This document shows, in pieces, positions 45,190 to 55,534 of a stretch of DNA of 64,000 bases. The notes under the pieces are model-generated. The model was not told the DNA's origin and did not search any database. It saw only the letters and a list, made by a program, of their open reading frames with translations. Location of the stretch: assembly GCA_000827265.1 (NCBI GenBank), contig KN834796.1:1-64000 (forward strand), in the 5' to 3' direction. Source of the stretch: Collybiopsis luxurians FD-317 M1 (taxonomy: Eukaryota > Basidiomycota > Agaricomycetes > Agaricales > Omphalotaceae). The number at the start of each line of letters is the position of its first letter. The stretch's first letter is position 1. Both the position numbers and the translations under genes were made by a program.

Positions 45190-46178
45190 TCGGACTTTTC
45201 AAATTGGGCCCATAATCGGTCCGCGGATATAATCCGGTTGTAATTCACTTGCAAGCCGATTAACATCACTTATACACCGTTTATATGCTGATTTAGGTAA
45301 CTCTGGTGATTACGGCCGAAATTTTCAACTGTACTATGGTTGTTAGGGATCTTCTGTCAACAGGGATCTTCCGATTTTTGAAAAATACTTAATTCTGGAT
45401 GCTTCGCTTGTTCCAAAGCCTCTGTATTTTTTGTACAAGCTGATTCAATGCTAATTGAGATAACTATTACCTTTAAGTGAAGAGTATCAGAGGGAGAAGC
45501 CAACGGTAGATGAAAAATTCAGGATTCTGAAGCGTGACTTTACATTGAAGTGCCAGGAACAGAGGAAAAGCTAATCAAGGTAGCATATTTAAGCGACTCG
45601 GCATATTATGAAGACTCTAAAGAGATGTGGCGCAAAATTTCCAAGAAATTGGTTGAGCATCAACCGCTCGATGAACAATCCAAGATGGAGAGTACTCGAA
45701 GTGTGACACTTAGGCGGATGAGAACCTTCGGCCCGCATTTGCCACCCTGCCAAAATTACCGTGACGAGACGTGACCAGGGTGCAGAAGATCCCTGTTTTT
45801 GACCGGTCACTGCCCGACGCTCGAAGCATCCCGCAGAATCACACAAAAATTGGGGCACAGAAGCTCGAAAGCACTGCGAATCAAACTGTGAACTTAAATT
45901 TCCATTTGGGTAAGTATTTGCAGAGTTATTAGCCAATTCCAAAAAAAAGAAGATCCCTGACAACCATAGTATATCTTGATGGAATTATGAAAAATCACTC
46001 ACTTAATTGACTGGAAACCGGCTGGAAACCGGTTGTCATCGCTTACAAGCCCCCAAAATCATCAGAATTATAATTTTTATTAATGTTTGTAAGCACCATA
46101 ATCGCCATAATCGGTCTCAAAAAAAAGGTGTTTATCAGCGCTTACAGGCGCTTATCGGCTCTTTTCGGTTTTTCCGAC
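45190..46178. mobile_element. Non-autonomous DNA element with filled/empty-site evidence
   Basis: The spacer of block C is interrupted exactly here. Block B reads GTGAAATGCACCGAACC without a break at about 33311, while block C reads GTGAAATG, then 989 bases, then AAATGTACGAACC. This gives a 4-5 bp target duplication (AAATG at 45185-45189 and 46179-46183). The ends are short inverted repeats, GTCGGAC-TTTT and the complement of TTTTCCGAC. No protein is recognisable inside. The last 175 bases recur at 57480-57655, so it is a dispersed family. Confidence 0.75.
45333..45970. repeat. Nested inverted repeat inside the 45.2-kb element
   Basis: A 21-bp arm, ACTATGGTTGTTAGGGATCTT (45333-45353), matches the reverse complement of 45950-45970 at 20 of 21 positions. 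The 638-bp unit may be a second element inserted into the first, or a deeper terminal repeat of it. Confidence 0.55.
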
Positions 46179-46389
46179 AAATGTACGAACCTGGGCAAAC
46201 GAACCAGTAACAGCTGCAGCACTCTCGTCCTATTGAATCGCTGAACCTCGTTAACATGTATTCAACCTAAACTAGAGTACAAAAAGTTAAAAAAACTAAT
46301 TTCCGTGATTGTAAGTAGTAATTATACACTATACATAAATACAACTTTTTAGCTACCAAGAGTAGGTCGTTCGTCATTTGCCAATTTCT

Positions 46390-46986
46390 TCACATTTCCC
46401 CCTTGACCTTTTCGTAAGCGTTTTCCTTCTTTTCCTCATACAGATCATTCGCGTCTTTCGCCTTCTTATCAGCGTAACCCTTGCCCTTGGCGTATTTCTC
46501 TCCAGTATACTGCTCCGTATCCTTCTTCGTCCCCACCAACGCCTCCCAAACGCGATTCAGTTGTTCCACCACGGGAAAAATAACGTTGTCATTCACAATC
46601 TCTTTGATCCTGTTGATGATACGATCGGCAGCGGTGGTGGTTTGCACCCATTTGATTCGAGTTTCTTGTAAGAGCCAAGATTGATCCAAGTCGAGCACAG
46701 ATTTTACTTTGTTAATACCCCTCGATCTTTTCGGTTTCTTGCGATAATAAGCCGTGTTATGATTGTTGCCATGATGTATAACAAAAGAGGGATGGTACAT
46801 TGTAAAGTCGCTCGCATTGGGAAACGCAGCTGAGGCTTTGAAAGTAAACAATTCCAGAAACCATAACCAGCCGATATTATAGAAAAAAAATCACCTACCC
46901 TGTGGTCTGCGTTTCTGTACCCGGCTCTTTCACTTGGTCGTCGGTTGACTCCCATTCTGATTCTGATTCTGAGTGGACTTGCATGG
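46390..46986 (-). pseudogene. Chimeric fragment: kinase-like exons 1-2 joined to Ish1 tail
   Basis: From 46986 down to about 46682 the minus strand matches exons 1-2 of the kinase-like gene at 39349-38990 (SESEWESTDDQVKE, then ASAAFPNASDF, HHGNNHNTAYYRKKPKRS). From about 46676 to 46390 it matches the last exon of the Ish1 gene (LLQETRIKWVQTTTAADRII ... ending EKVKGEM). One open frame of 153 codons (46390-46851) crosses the join. The acceptor before the second kinase-like exon is TTTCAA instead of TTTCAG, and the intron at the join has no acceptor, so the original splicing is lost. Confidence 0.78.
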
Positions 46987-48494
46987 CCCGGGGATTGTTC
47001 ACGACCACAAATACAAGGAAAGAAAAATTTCGAGCATTCTCATAACATGTTTGGCATGCATCAGCACCGGACTATTCATAATGGCATCACGACCGCCTCT
47101 GCCACCGAGGGCTTCCCCCGACGTTCCCGATGCCAGACGGCGACAAGCTGGTTTTTTGGACTGGCCTCCATGCTGGGCCGTACAATATATGCGATGAGAT
47201 ATAACTAACGGAGGTACATTCCACAGAGAAACAACACAGGAAAGATGCCAAACAAAAGTTCCCGACTCTGACCAAAGTAAGAAAAAGAATATACTATACA
47301 CTACCGCTGGGCCAGAACGGGAAAATTCGGCCATTGGTACGGCCCAGGCCGCGCGCCAACCGTGACATTTTGATTAAGTTTCTATCAATGTGTGTGGAAA
47401 ATGTTTCTAGAATCTAATTCTACGTACGAAAGGAGGTCATCACACTACGCGTAGCAGGTGCAAGTCCAAAAGGACAAAAAAATATACTGAGTTCAGGTTC
47501 AAGCTTGACTTACCAGCCGCTGCGACGCGCAGGATAGAGAGGTTTACGATTAAGTCCAGTTACATCAGACTGCGAGTGTAGTTTCTATGTTATCACCCAC
47601 TCACTAATAGTCGAGGAATGTCAACATTAATTGTTGCGTAGGTCTTTTTATCGTGATACATATACATTCAACTTGTTTTGGCCGTTTGGGAAGGCACCTT
47701 TCGAGGGTCTGAACACTGGGCAGGTCTTTTCGTCGCGAGAGAATTCGTCGAGGCTCCCTCATGTCGTACGGTAGTTATGTTATTTTCGAGCTGGCAGAAA
47801 ACCTGTGATGAATAGCTAGTCTTTTCAGCTAACAACGTGTACTATATGTAAAGTCCTCTTGTTAAATATCTAGATCCTACGTGAGTACACAAGCCTCAGA
47901 AATCAGAAAGAGTTCTGAGGGTGCGAGGGAAAATATAATAGGGCTTTTATACCCATTCTACGTGTAGATAGGAAAAAGAATATAAGAGAAAATTTACGGA
48001 AAGATAGAAGGAAGCAAAATAAAGAGGGGCGCGAACGGAACGAATTGCCACAACCTACACGACATCACCTACGATCACCTGATGCTACGCGTTTTCAGCG
48101 TCTGATTTAACACCTCTGTTTGCCCAAAGATTGGAATAGCAGAATTCCATACTAATGAGTCCGAAAAGTAAATATCTATATACATGAGTAGGGACCAGAG
48201 ATCGTAAAGGAAGTGCAGTGGAACAAGGGGAAATGCATGGGAATAATCAAAGAAAGGGAACAAGCTCGATACCTATAGTGTTTCGCCCTCTGGGAGACCC
48301 TCCCATCTTTGCAGAGAATTTGTCACTCCGAAATGTGCGTAAGCTTCGCCGCCCTATGAAACTGTGCCTATCCTTTTTTCCGAAGCGAGTGTTAAGCGGA
48401 AATTGAGTCTAGTACGCCGACTTTTTCAAATGACCAAGTAAATAGTATTTCCAGCGGTCATAGGGGATTGACGTTTCCTGAAATGTCAAGTACT
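46987..48494. other. Intergenic stretch, no gene recognised
   Basis: Only short unlinked frames. I looked for tRNA-like arms near 47430-47480 and did not find a cloverleaf. Confidence 0.4.
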
Positions 48495-50707
48495 TCAGCT
48501 GTTGTACTTTCTGAGCTGAAGCTTTACATGTACGTACTGAGGTGTTACCATCTGAGACAGAACAGAAATGAATTTTTAGTAAATAAACTGAATAGCTGCA
48601 CACTGACCGCCACTTCTGATTTCGACCCCCCCTCCTCCAATCCCTCTTTCAGCAGCTCTTCCAGCTGGTCAAGTCTTCGCCCCTGGAGGGCGTATTTCGA
48701 CTCATTCTCCTTCGCTTCTTCTTCCATCTTCTGTAGCTGTGCTTCCAAGTCATGAACTCTTTGCTCTTCTGCCCGAGTGTCTTCATCAATGCCCAGCTTC
48801 TCGTCCAGCAGTTGCTTTTTCATCTCATTCTTTTTGACACGAGGTGAGTTGGAGGTCGGTTTGAGCCGGGCAGCAGGTGGATTTGTCTGAGCCTGATTAG
48901 ACTGTTGACTGAATTGTAATCGCAAAATCTCTCCACACAGATCACAACGTTCGTTGATAGATGGATTATCGAAGATCAAGATTTTATTACGGAAAGCATC
49001 TGGAGTAAGGGTGATTTCCTCGCGACGGTACCCGCCGCGACAGTCATGTTGAACTTCGGTCCATCGTTTCCCCAAATGTCGTGGAAGAGGTATAGAGGTT
49101 GGTTTCCCTTGTTCTTCTGAATAATGCAGACGGTCCAATAGATCTCCGTAACTCTGACACATCTCTGATAATGTCAAATTGGAGTCGCGAGACATCCAAG
49201 TAATTTCTTGACGGTGACTGGTGCTATCCAAGCTCTGCACTGTTTTTTTACCGAAATCTACCTGGGTCGCAGAACCATTTTTAGATTGTAGTCCGGACGT
49301 TTCATGGATATCAACTTCGGGTGCTTCGTTTATGATATCGGGGTCAATTCGGTCGAGTCTTTCCCGGTGAAATATGAAGTTGGCGTCACTGAAAAGCTTC
49401 AGAATGTTCAGTCTTTCATCTGAGATGTACCTCGTAGTCTCAGGCCGACCTTGGTTATGAAGGTATTGCAAACTGTAACATCGCTCATTTCTGCCTCGGT
49501 ATACGTGGTATCAGCAGGCTCAGATGTGAAACAGACTACGGTGCGTCCATTTTCATCCGAAAATACGTCAAAGTTCTGCGGCGTCTCGTACTTTCAAGTC
49601 AAGTTGTAAGCAAGAGAAATCTGGAATGCGCACCTCAATGCCGATACTTGTAAGACGAAGGGCCGGGCTTTGGTTCGATAAATAATCAAGTGCTGACTGG
49701 TAAGACTTAGCTAACGAATTAACATAGATGATTCAGATTCACTGCGATGCTATATACCTACAAGAAGTGTTCATATACGGTGCTTCCGGAAATGACTTAA
49801 TACTCACAACCTGAGATCCTACGCCCGCCAGTCTCTCTACGTCTCTCTTCGCAAGCAATGACGCAATCAGACCGCGAGGATTGGATTTACACGCTGAGTT
49901 ACAATACTAGCTCAGAATACCGCCTTCTAATGAGAGTCGGGCGGCGCACCTCCTTTGTAGACTATGTAGTGAGGGTCACGGTCGGATATAGAGGGAGGAG
50001 ATATTCCGACAATACGAAGGAGATGAGGATTCCTAATGAATATTCATGACATGTCATTACACGACAACCTGATAAGGCGAGCTTACAGAGATTGCGGAAC
50101 GCAACGCAGAGTTTTTTCCCATTGCTGTCAAATCGACTTCAAGTTCACTCCTCAGTGATCCCGCATCATAGCGGCGAAATGCCTCTTACCTGTTTTCTCG
50201 TAGATCCCTCAAACTCTTGAACAACCACATCTAGAGCTATCGAAGATCCAGATATCCTTGTTGCGGCATAAAAGCGCGATCCTTTTCGCACACAGATGAC
50301 CTTGCCTGAGTTGATTTCATCTATGGGAATGATAGTCAAGTTGAACTCGAAATTCCTTCGTTGCGATCCCTGCGTGCGAGTAGGCAAGATTAATCCAAAA
50401 TCAAGTATTAAAGTACCAATTCTACCTTATTATTGCCCCCCGATAGCTCGGGTTTCTTGCCATAATACGCCGTGTTCTGAATACGGCCATGATGTATAAC
50501 AAAAGAGGGATTATACATGTTGAAGTTGCTCGCATTGGTGAATGCAGTTGAAGCTCTGAAAGAAAACCGTTCCAGAGACCATGGCTCGCTAATATAGAGA
50601 AAAACTACCTACCCAATGCTCTCTATTTCTTCTAGACTCAGTGCACTCTGCTCTTCTTCCTGATTGTCACGAGTCGACTCCCATGTTGATTCTGAATAGC
50701 TTCGCAT
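48495..50707 (-). CDS. Kinase-like protein of a mushroom-expanded family, copy 2
   Basis: Model complement(join(48495..48551,48608..49396,49450..49575,49634..49705,49743..49757,49811..49893,49950..50032,50087..50124,50190..50369,50426..50555,50613..50707)), eleven exons, 555 aa; every phase fits, including a 15-bp exon 7. Landmarks match copy 1: SGKVICVRKGSRFYAATRI, LDVVVQEFEGSTRKQ, NPHLLRIVGISPPS, HYIVYKG, SALDYLSNQ, NFDVFSDENGRTVVCF, LFSDANFIFHRERLDRI, EITLTPDAFRNKILIF and CDLCGE. No HRD/DFG, so a pseudokinase is likely. Unlike copy 1, it continues into a coiled coil of about 85 residues (NEMKKQLLDEKL ... QLEELLKEGLEEGG), suggesting oligomerisation. The donor after exon 9 is GTCGGC, a weak site. 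Function unknown. Confidence 0.74.
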
Positions 50708-51970
50708 GCTCCAAGGTTCGTTGAGAAGTCAATCCAAGTTTGCTCACCACGACAAAATGTAGGGAAAGAAGGGAAAGAATTGAAGGCGATGGAATCATGC
50801 AGACTGAAGCGCCACGAGGACTGCTGTTCTGCTGTTGACAAATGTCGCACTTGCGGCAGTCCCCGAATATAGTTGGGCTCATCTATCATAATTGAGAGAA
50901 GCTTCGTGTCTACAATTCATCATTAAAAGTCCATCTGTAAGTGTTATCAACTGCGACAAGTAGAGCAAGTCAATTTCCTACGCTATCGCCCACTCGATGT
51001 AGGGTGTCGAGTCTTCACCCTCAACAGTCGCGCAAGCTCAGTAGACAGCACTTGGGAATATGTTCCTCTCGAGTGATGCGTTACGTGAAACCCGTTATTC
51101 ACACTGCGGGGGACGAATTCTGCAAGGGTCAGCAACAAGTAGACTGTGTGGCTTACATTTAACCCTCGGCCGTTCCATGCGGGACCCCGCTTTAGCGGAG
51201 CCGTGTATCTATCTATCTATCCGTCCCACGTCCGAAACGTGTGTATCAATGGAAGCTTGGGGAGAGGCATGTTGGAGCACAAGCGGTCTTGGAAAGCGCT
51301 TTGTAGAACGTGGCGGAATGAGCGGATGCGTTTGAGGGTACTTAGGTCTCATCCAGGCATTCAGTTAGACACCTTATCCGAAACCATTGTGCCAACCAGG
51401 TCGTCATGTATCACAGAAAAAGTTGTCTGGAAGGGATCCTTCTTCAAACCGAACGCGATCTGGAGATACTCGAGCCATACCGTTTGGCAAACCGCCGGCT
51501 GTACTTTTACCTAGAAAGCTGACCGAATGGGCAAATTGGAAATCTTGCAGTAGGGCGAACCTTGGTTTTCCCAAGGCTTCGAAGGTCTCTACCTTTGTTA
51601 TAAAAAGTTTTAGAGTAATAATGTACATGGGGGCTTCGACTCAAAAAACATAGGAGATCTCGTCCTACTACTTTCCGCAGGGTCAGCAGCGGGATGAATA
51701 CTAGACTTTAGCTTTCTAAAAACTTTCCCTTCGATTTTGATAACATACTATAGTTGCGGCGTTAAGATTATACAGCCAATTTTACGCTAGAGCTGGGGCT
51801 ACCTGCAATGTCGGCAGTTTTTCCAGCCAAAGACGATTTACGGAAAATAAAAGTGCGTATATTTCTATTAGAGTACATGGTCGTCTTGATAATTTTTGTA
51901 ATGATCCTGCGAGAAGCCTGTCCTTGAATTAGTGAAGAAGGTAGAGCCAGAGGGCTAGAGATCTCACCAT
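50708..51970. other. Intergenic stretch, no gene recognised
   Basis: Plus-strand frames at 51060-51653 (up to 122 codons) overlap each other in different frames and carry no motif. It probably contains the promoter of the kinase-like gene and the 3' flank of the SDHAF2 gene. Confidence 0.4.
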
Positions 51971-52522
51971 TTAAAGTGACGGCATCCTTCGGACAACCTT
52001 ACCCTCGTTTTTCGCATGCACTCTGAGTTTTTCTAGCAAAGGAGAATTCGCCCAACGTTCTGGGGGTGTCCGTTTTCTCGTCGCCCAGTAGTATATATAC
52101 CAATCAGGCTCGTCAAGCAGCTATCACATTGAATCCAGGAGTGTTAGTCTCAGCTGAATTGTTTCTTCTTTCTCGCACCGCACCTTGTCGTATTCTTTCA
52201 ACTCCATCTCCGACATGGCCTTCAAATTGTCTCTGGCAAAGGTAGCCAGTAACAGATCGCTCTCTAGAGTCCCACGTTTTCTGCTTTGGTAAACCAATCG
52301 TGCTCGGAGCGTTTCTACTGATTCATTCGGACGTTCCAAAGGCTTTATTCGGGCCTCATCGGGAGGTGTTGCTGTTGAGGCTAGATGCTCTGGAGTGCCA
52401 GGTAAGGGCCATGGATCAGACAGTCGGAAAGATGTAGCAGTTATTAGCCGTCTCGAGCTAAATGAGAAGCCCCTCGAATAACGAGCCGCTGTACGGAACG
52501 TAGTGATGGTCATGGAGAACAT
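51971..52522 (-). CDS. SDH5: Succinate dehydrogenase assembly factor 2 (flavinylation factor)
   Basis: Model complement(join(51971..52120,52184..52522)), 162 aa, one 63-bp intron (GTGCGG...GTGATAG). The N-terminal 30 residues are Arg/Ser-rich without acids ([19 protein letters not shown]), a mitochondrial targeting sequence. The conserved core is [19 protein letters not shown] followed by [19 protein letters not shown], then after the intron [20 protein letters not shown]. This is the SDHAF2/Sdh5 (Emi5) fold. The protein promotes covalent attachment of FAD to the flavoprotein subunit of succinate dehydrogenase (complex II) in the mitochondrial matrix. Length and motif order are normal for fungi, so it should be functional. 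It is a good single-copy anchor for placing the window in a phylogeny. Confidence 0.93.
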
Positions 52523-52749
52523 TGTGAGCGCTTATGGCGGACCGAGCGCTTACCAACAGTAACGATCACGTGTCAGTTGCGTGTCAGGCGTCGTCCTAAC
52601 TCAGGATCGATAGTAAACTGAAGACTGATAGTAATACAGACTTCCGATTTTCATTAGTATATACGCAACTTTCTACTCCTTCCACGCATGGTATGAACCA
52701 GAGAAGTAAACAATTTTTGGCTACTGCAAGTGACCCATATACTGTCCAC

Positions 52750-53596
52750 CTAAACCTCATGCTCGAGAGTGATATTGAAAAAGTGTACCTCTGAAGGCGT
52801 CGACCCAAGATTATAATTGCCGACCTTGAAGTAACTAGCTGGCCCATCCAGTGAAAATGTACTAAGAGTCGTGAAATTCCCATTGATCCCAACCTGCAAT
52901 ACGTTCAAAGAATAATCCAACTCGTAACTGAACATAGTCCCGAGTGGTATATTGCCCAACTGGGTAGTCACCGTATCATCCCCGCTGAGTGTCTGCTCTA
53001 CACCAATAGCGATGTTTCCGCTCTGATCGCAGTACAGCAAGCAAACGGGCTTGTTGGAGACTGATGTGACGATATGGATTTGACCGATGACCGTCCCGTG
53101 TTCTGAATTATCTGCCACAGCGACTGCCAAGGTCACTTGCAACCTATTGAGTGTGGCATTGGGATCCCAGCTAGATGGACTCTCTTCGTGCAGCTCCGTG
53201 CGGCAGTGGTCGGAATTTGCAGTGGTGACGCAGCCAGAGGAAGCCGGAGAACCGGGTACTTTCATCACCTAAATGCACATAGATAAATCAGCTTCGAATC
53301 CATGAATTCAATAAAGAAATGGTGTGTTCCATTGCACCGTCAGAGCTCTCAGTATAGAAGAGTGACAAGTTCTGGAAACCATCGCAGCCTTGGAGGGAGG
53401 CGCTCTTTATAGTTTCTGGAGTATCTGGATCGGTGGAAGTGCCAATGGGGAGCTCCAGCTCCCAATGAGTGAAATCAAAATTCCCTCCTGGTGCACAGTC
53501 TGGATCAAGCACAGCCTTGACAATCGAGGAGGTGGGAGATAGAAGAAGAATGAGTGTAATAAATGCTGTGAACCTTGGGAGGGAGAAGAACGCCAT
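52750..53596 (-). pseudogene. PL7-like secreted polysaccharide lyase, copy 1, splice donor lost
   Basis: Exon 1 (from 53596) encodes a signal peptide (MAFFSLPRFTAFITLILLL) and PGGNFDFTHWELELPIGT. Exon 2 (53268-52750, 172 codons) holds the lyase core with RTELHEE, GQIHI and YFKVGNYN, the three motifs carrying the catalytic and binding residues of alginate-lyase-2/PL7 enzymes. In copy 2 the donor follows the codon after GDGA as TTG|GTGAAC. Here the same place reads ATG|GAACAC, so the GT is deleted and read-through stops after SLLNSWIRS. A cryptic pair (GACG|GTGCAA with GATGAAAG|TACCC) would restore the frame and lose about five residues, so the gene may be rescued. Without RNA data I treat it as probably disabled. 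Confidence 0.75.
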
Positions 53597-54703
53597 GATG
53601 TCTGTACGAGGGATCGACTGGGAGTTTGCTTCAATGGGAAAACTCTTCTCTACGGTTTATAGACTTTATACCTTCGTGGAAGAGGTGTATTCTGATATCT
53701 GTATATATACTTTCAGTGAGACTTGAAGCACATGCACGAGGATAAGGTACAAATATAAGGTTCGTTTTGCAATGAAAAGTTCCTGGATTCAGCTTGGTTT
53801 CCTGCTAAATGCTATGATAGATCAAATCCCATCATTGGTAGTACTTAATGAAAATTAAGGGATATATGGATCGCTACTTACGGTTACTTTCCCCCCGATT
53901 GTGCCAATTCCCTTACCAGTACTGCAGACGAGCTCCCTAAAGTTGCAGCAAACACCCGCGATACAAATCTCAACGGCCTTGAGACACTTACGTATACATC
54001 TTCCCATTTCAATGCCAGGAGGTCATTCGTCAGGCCCTCATCTGTCAGTGTTTGTTTCGGCCACAAGACGAGGTGGTATGCTTCTTACTCTTCTGATTGG
54101 ATGTGAGCATACAGGCACAGTCTATGTATAGTCTAAGTTGCTCGTTGAATAACTGAAAAGAGTACTAGACTCGGAGGCAAACGCATAGTATTAGCCATGA
54201 TCATTCCAGGACCTCGAAAGTGGTCAAGTCTAGACATCAGCTGAGAGCTCTTCGGGGAGTACGACTCAGGCTCTGAAGTGCTCGCCGCGTATTGAAAAAC
54301 TGGTTGACTTCAGATGCGTACATGCCGCGGTATAAAAGAAGGCAGATCCTTTACGACGGCAGCAATAGCACCTGGAGGATTTAGTACCATTGCAGGCTCG
54401 AGGAGCCTCACATGCATTGCTGCATCCAGATATCAAGTAGATGGCTCAACACCCAAGTACTTAGTAGTTGCGGACTCGGAGAACCTTAGCCTATGAGCAA
54501 GAGCGCTTGATGAGCTTACCAACGGCCACGATCACATGCCGGATGCGTGCCAAAGACTACTTCAGCTTCCGATCGCCTACGCGGAATTACGCAGCCTTTC
54601 CCTCTTCCCGCGCATGATTAAGAACGAGAGTAGAAAAGCAAGCAGATACTTGATACTAAATATAACCCATATACTACCAATCAAACCTCATAGTACGGTA
54701 TTC
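53597..54703. other. Spacer between PL7-like copies
   Basis: No gene. It holds the promoter of copy 1. Parts near 53740-54130 resemble 55660-55920 upstream of copy 2 ('gcacatgcacg', 'aatgaaaagtt', 'cggccacaagacga'), so upstream DNA was duplicated with the genes. Confidence 0.5.
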
Positions 54704-55534
54704 CTAATGCTCGACACTAATAGAGAAAAAGTGTACATCCGAAGGAGTCGATCCTTGATTATAATTCCCAACCTTGAAGTAACTGGTCGGCGCATCCAGC
54801 GAGAATGTGCTAAGAGTCGTAAACTCCCCATTAATCGCAACCTTCAACACATTTGACGAATACTCCAACTCATAGTTAAACACAGTCCCGATCGGTATAT
54901 TCCCTAGATTCGTGAACACCTCGTCTCCTCCGCTGCGTGTCTGCTCGACCCCAATGGAGATGTCGCCGTTTTGGTTGTAGTAGAGCTCGCAAACGGGTTT
55001 GGTCGAGACAGAGTCGTCGATGTGGATTTGACCAATGACCGTTCCATGTGATGAGTCATCTGCCACTGTCACTACCAGAGACACTTGCAGCCTGTTTGTG
55101 GCAGCGTTGGGGTCCCAGCTCGACGGATTCTCTTCACGGAGCTCAGTGCGACAATGGAGGGAATTGGGAGTGGTAACGCAGCCAGCAGAAGCAGGAGAAC
55201 CGGGAACTTTCATCACCTGAAGTTTTCATAAAATGAATTAGCTTTAGATTTGTGGTCTTTAGGTGAAAGATGGGTTCACCAAAGCGCCGTCGCCACTCTC
55301 TGTGAAAAAGTAGTCAAAATTCTCGAAGCCATCGCATCCTTGGAGGTCAGCGCTGGATATGGTTTCTGGATCGCCGGTAGAACCGATAGGGAGTTGTAGT
55401 TCCCAGTGAGAAAGGTCAAAATTTCCTCCTGGCGCGCAGGATGGATTAAGCGCAGCCTTGACAAACGGGGATGTAGAAGAGAGGAGAAGAAGGGTAACGA
55501 ACGCTGTGAGCCTTGGGAAGGAGAAGAACACCAT
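54704..55534 (-). CDS. PL7-like secreted polysaccharide lyase, copy 2 (intact)
   Basis: Model complement(join(54704..55216,55280..55534)), 255 aa, one 63-bp intron (GTGAAC...CTTCAG). A signal peptide covers residues 1-27 (MVFFSFPRLTAFVTLLLL...). The mature protein starts near CAPGGNFDLSHWELQLPIGS, the characteristic first strand of alginate-lyase-2 (PL7) domains. Active-site motifs are RTELREENP (about residue 105), GQIHID (about 137) and YFKVGNYNQG (about 232), providing the Arg, Gln, His and Tyr used for beta-elimination of uronic-acid glycans. The length fits a single jelly-roll enzyme. A land fungus would more likely attack glucuronan or related uronans than alginate; the substrate is not determined by sequence. 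The start is the ATG directly before the signal peptide, not an earlier in-frame ATG at 55645. Confidence 0.88.

Noticed and set aside
47430..47480. Possible tRNA T-arm (GGTGCAAGTCC)
   Set aside because: No acceptor stem, D-arm or anticodon arm could be placed around it.
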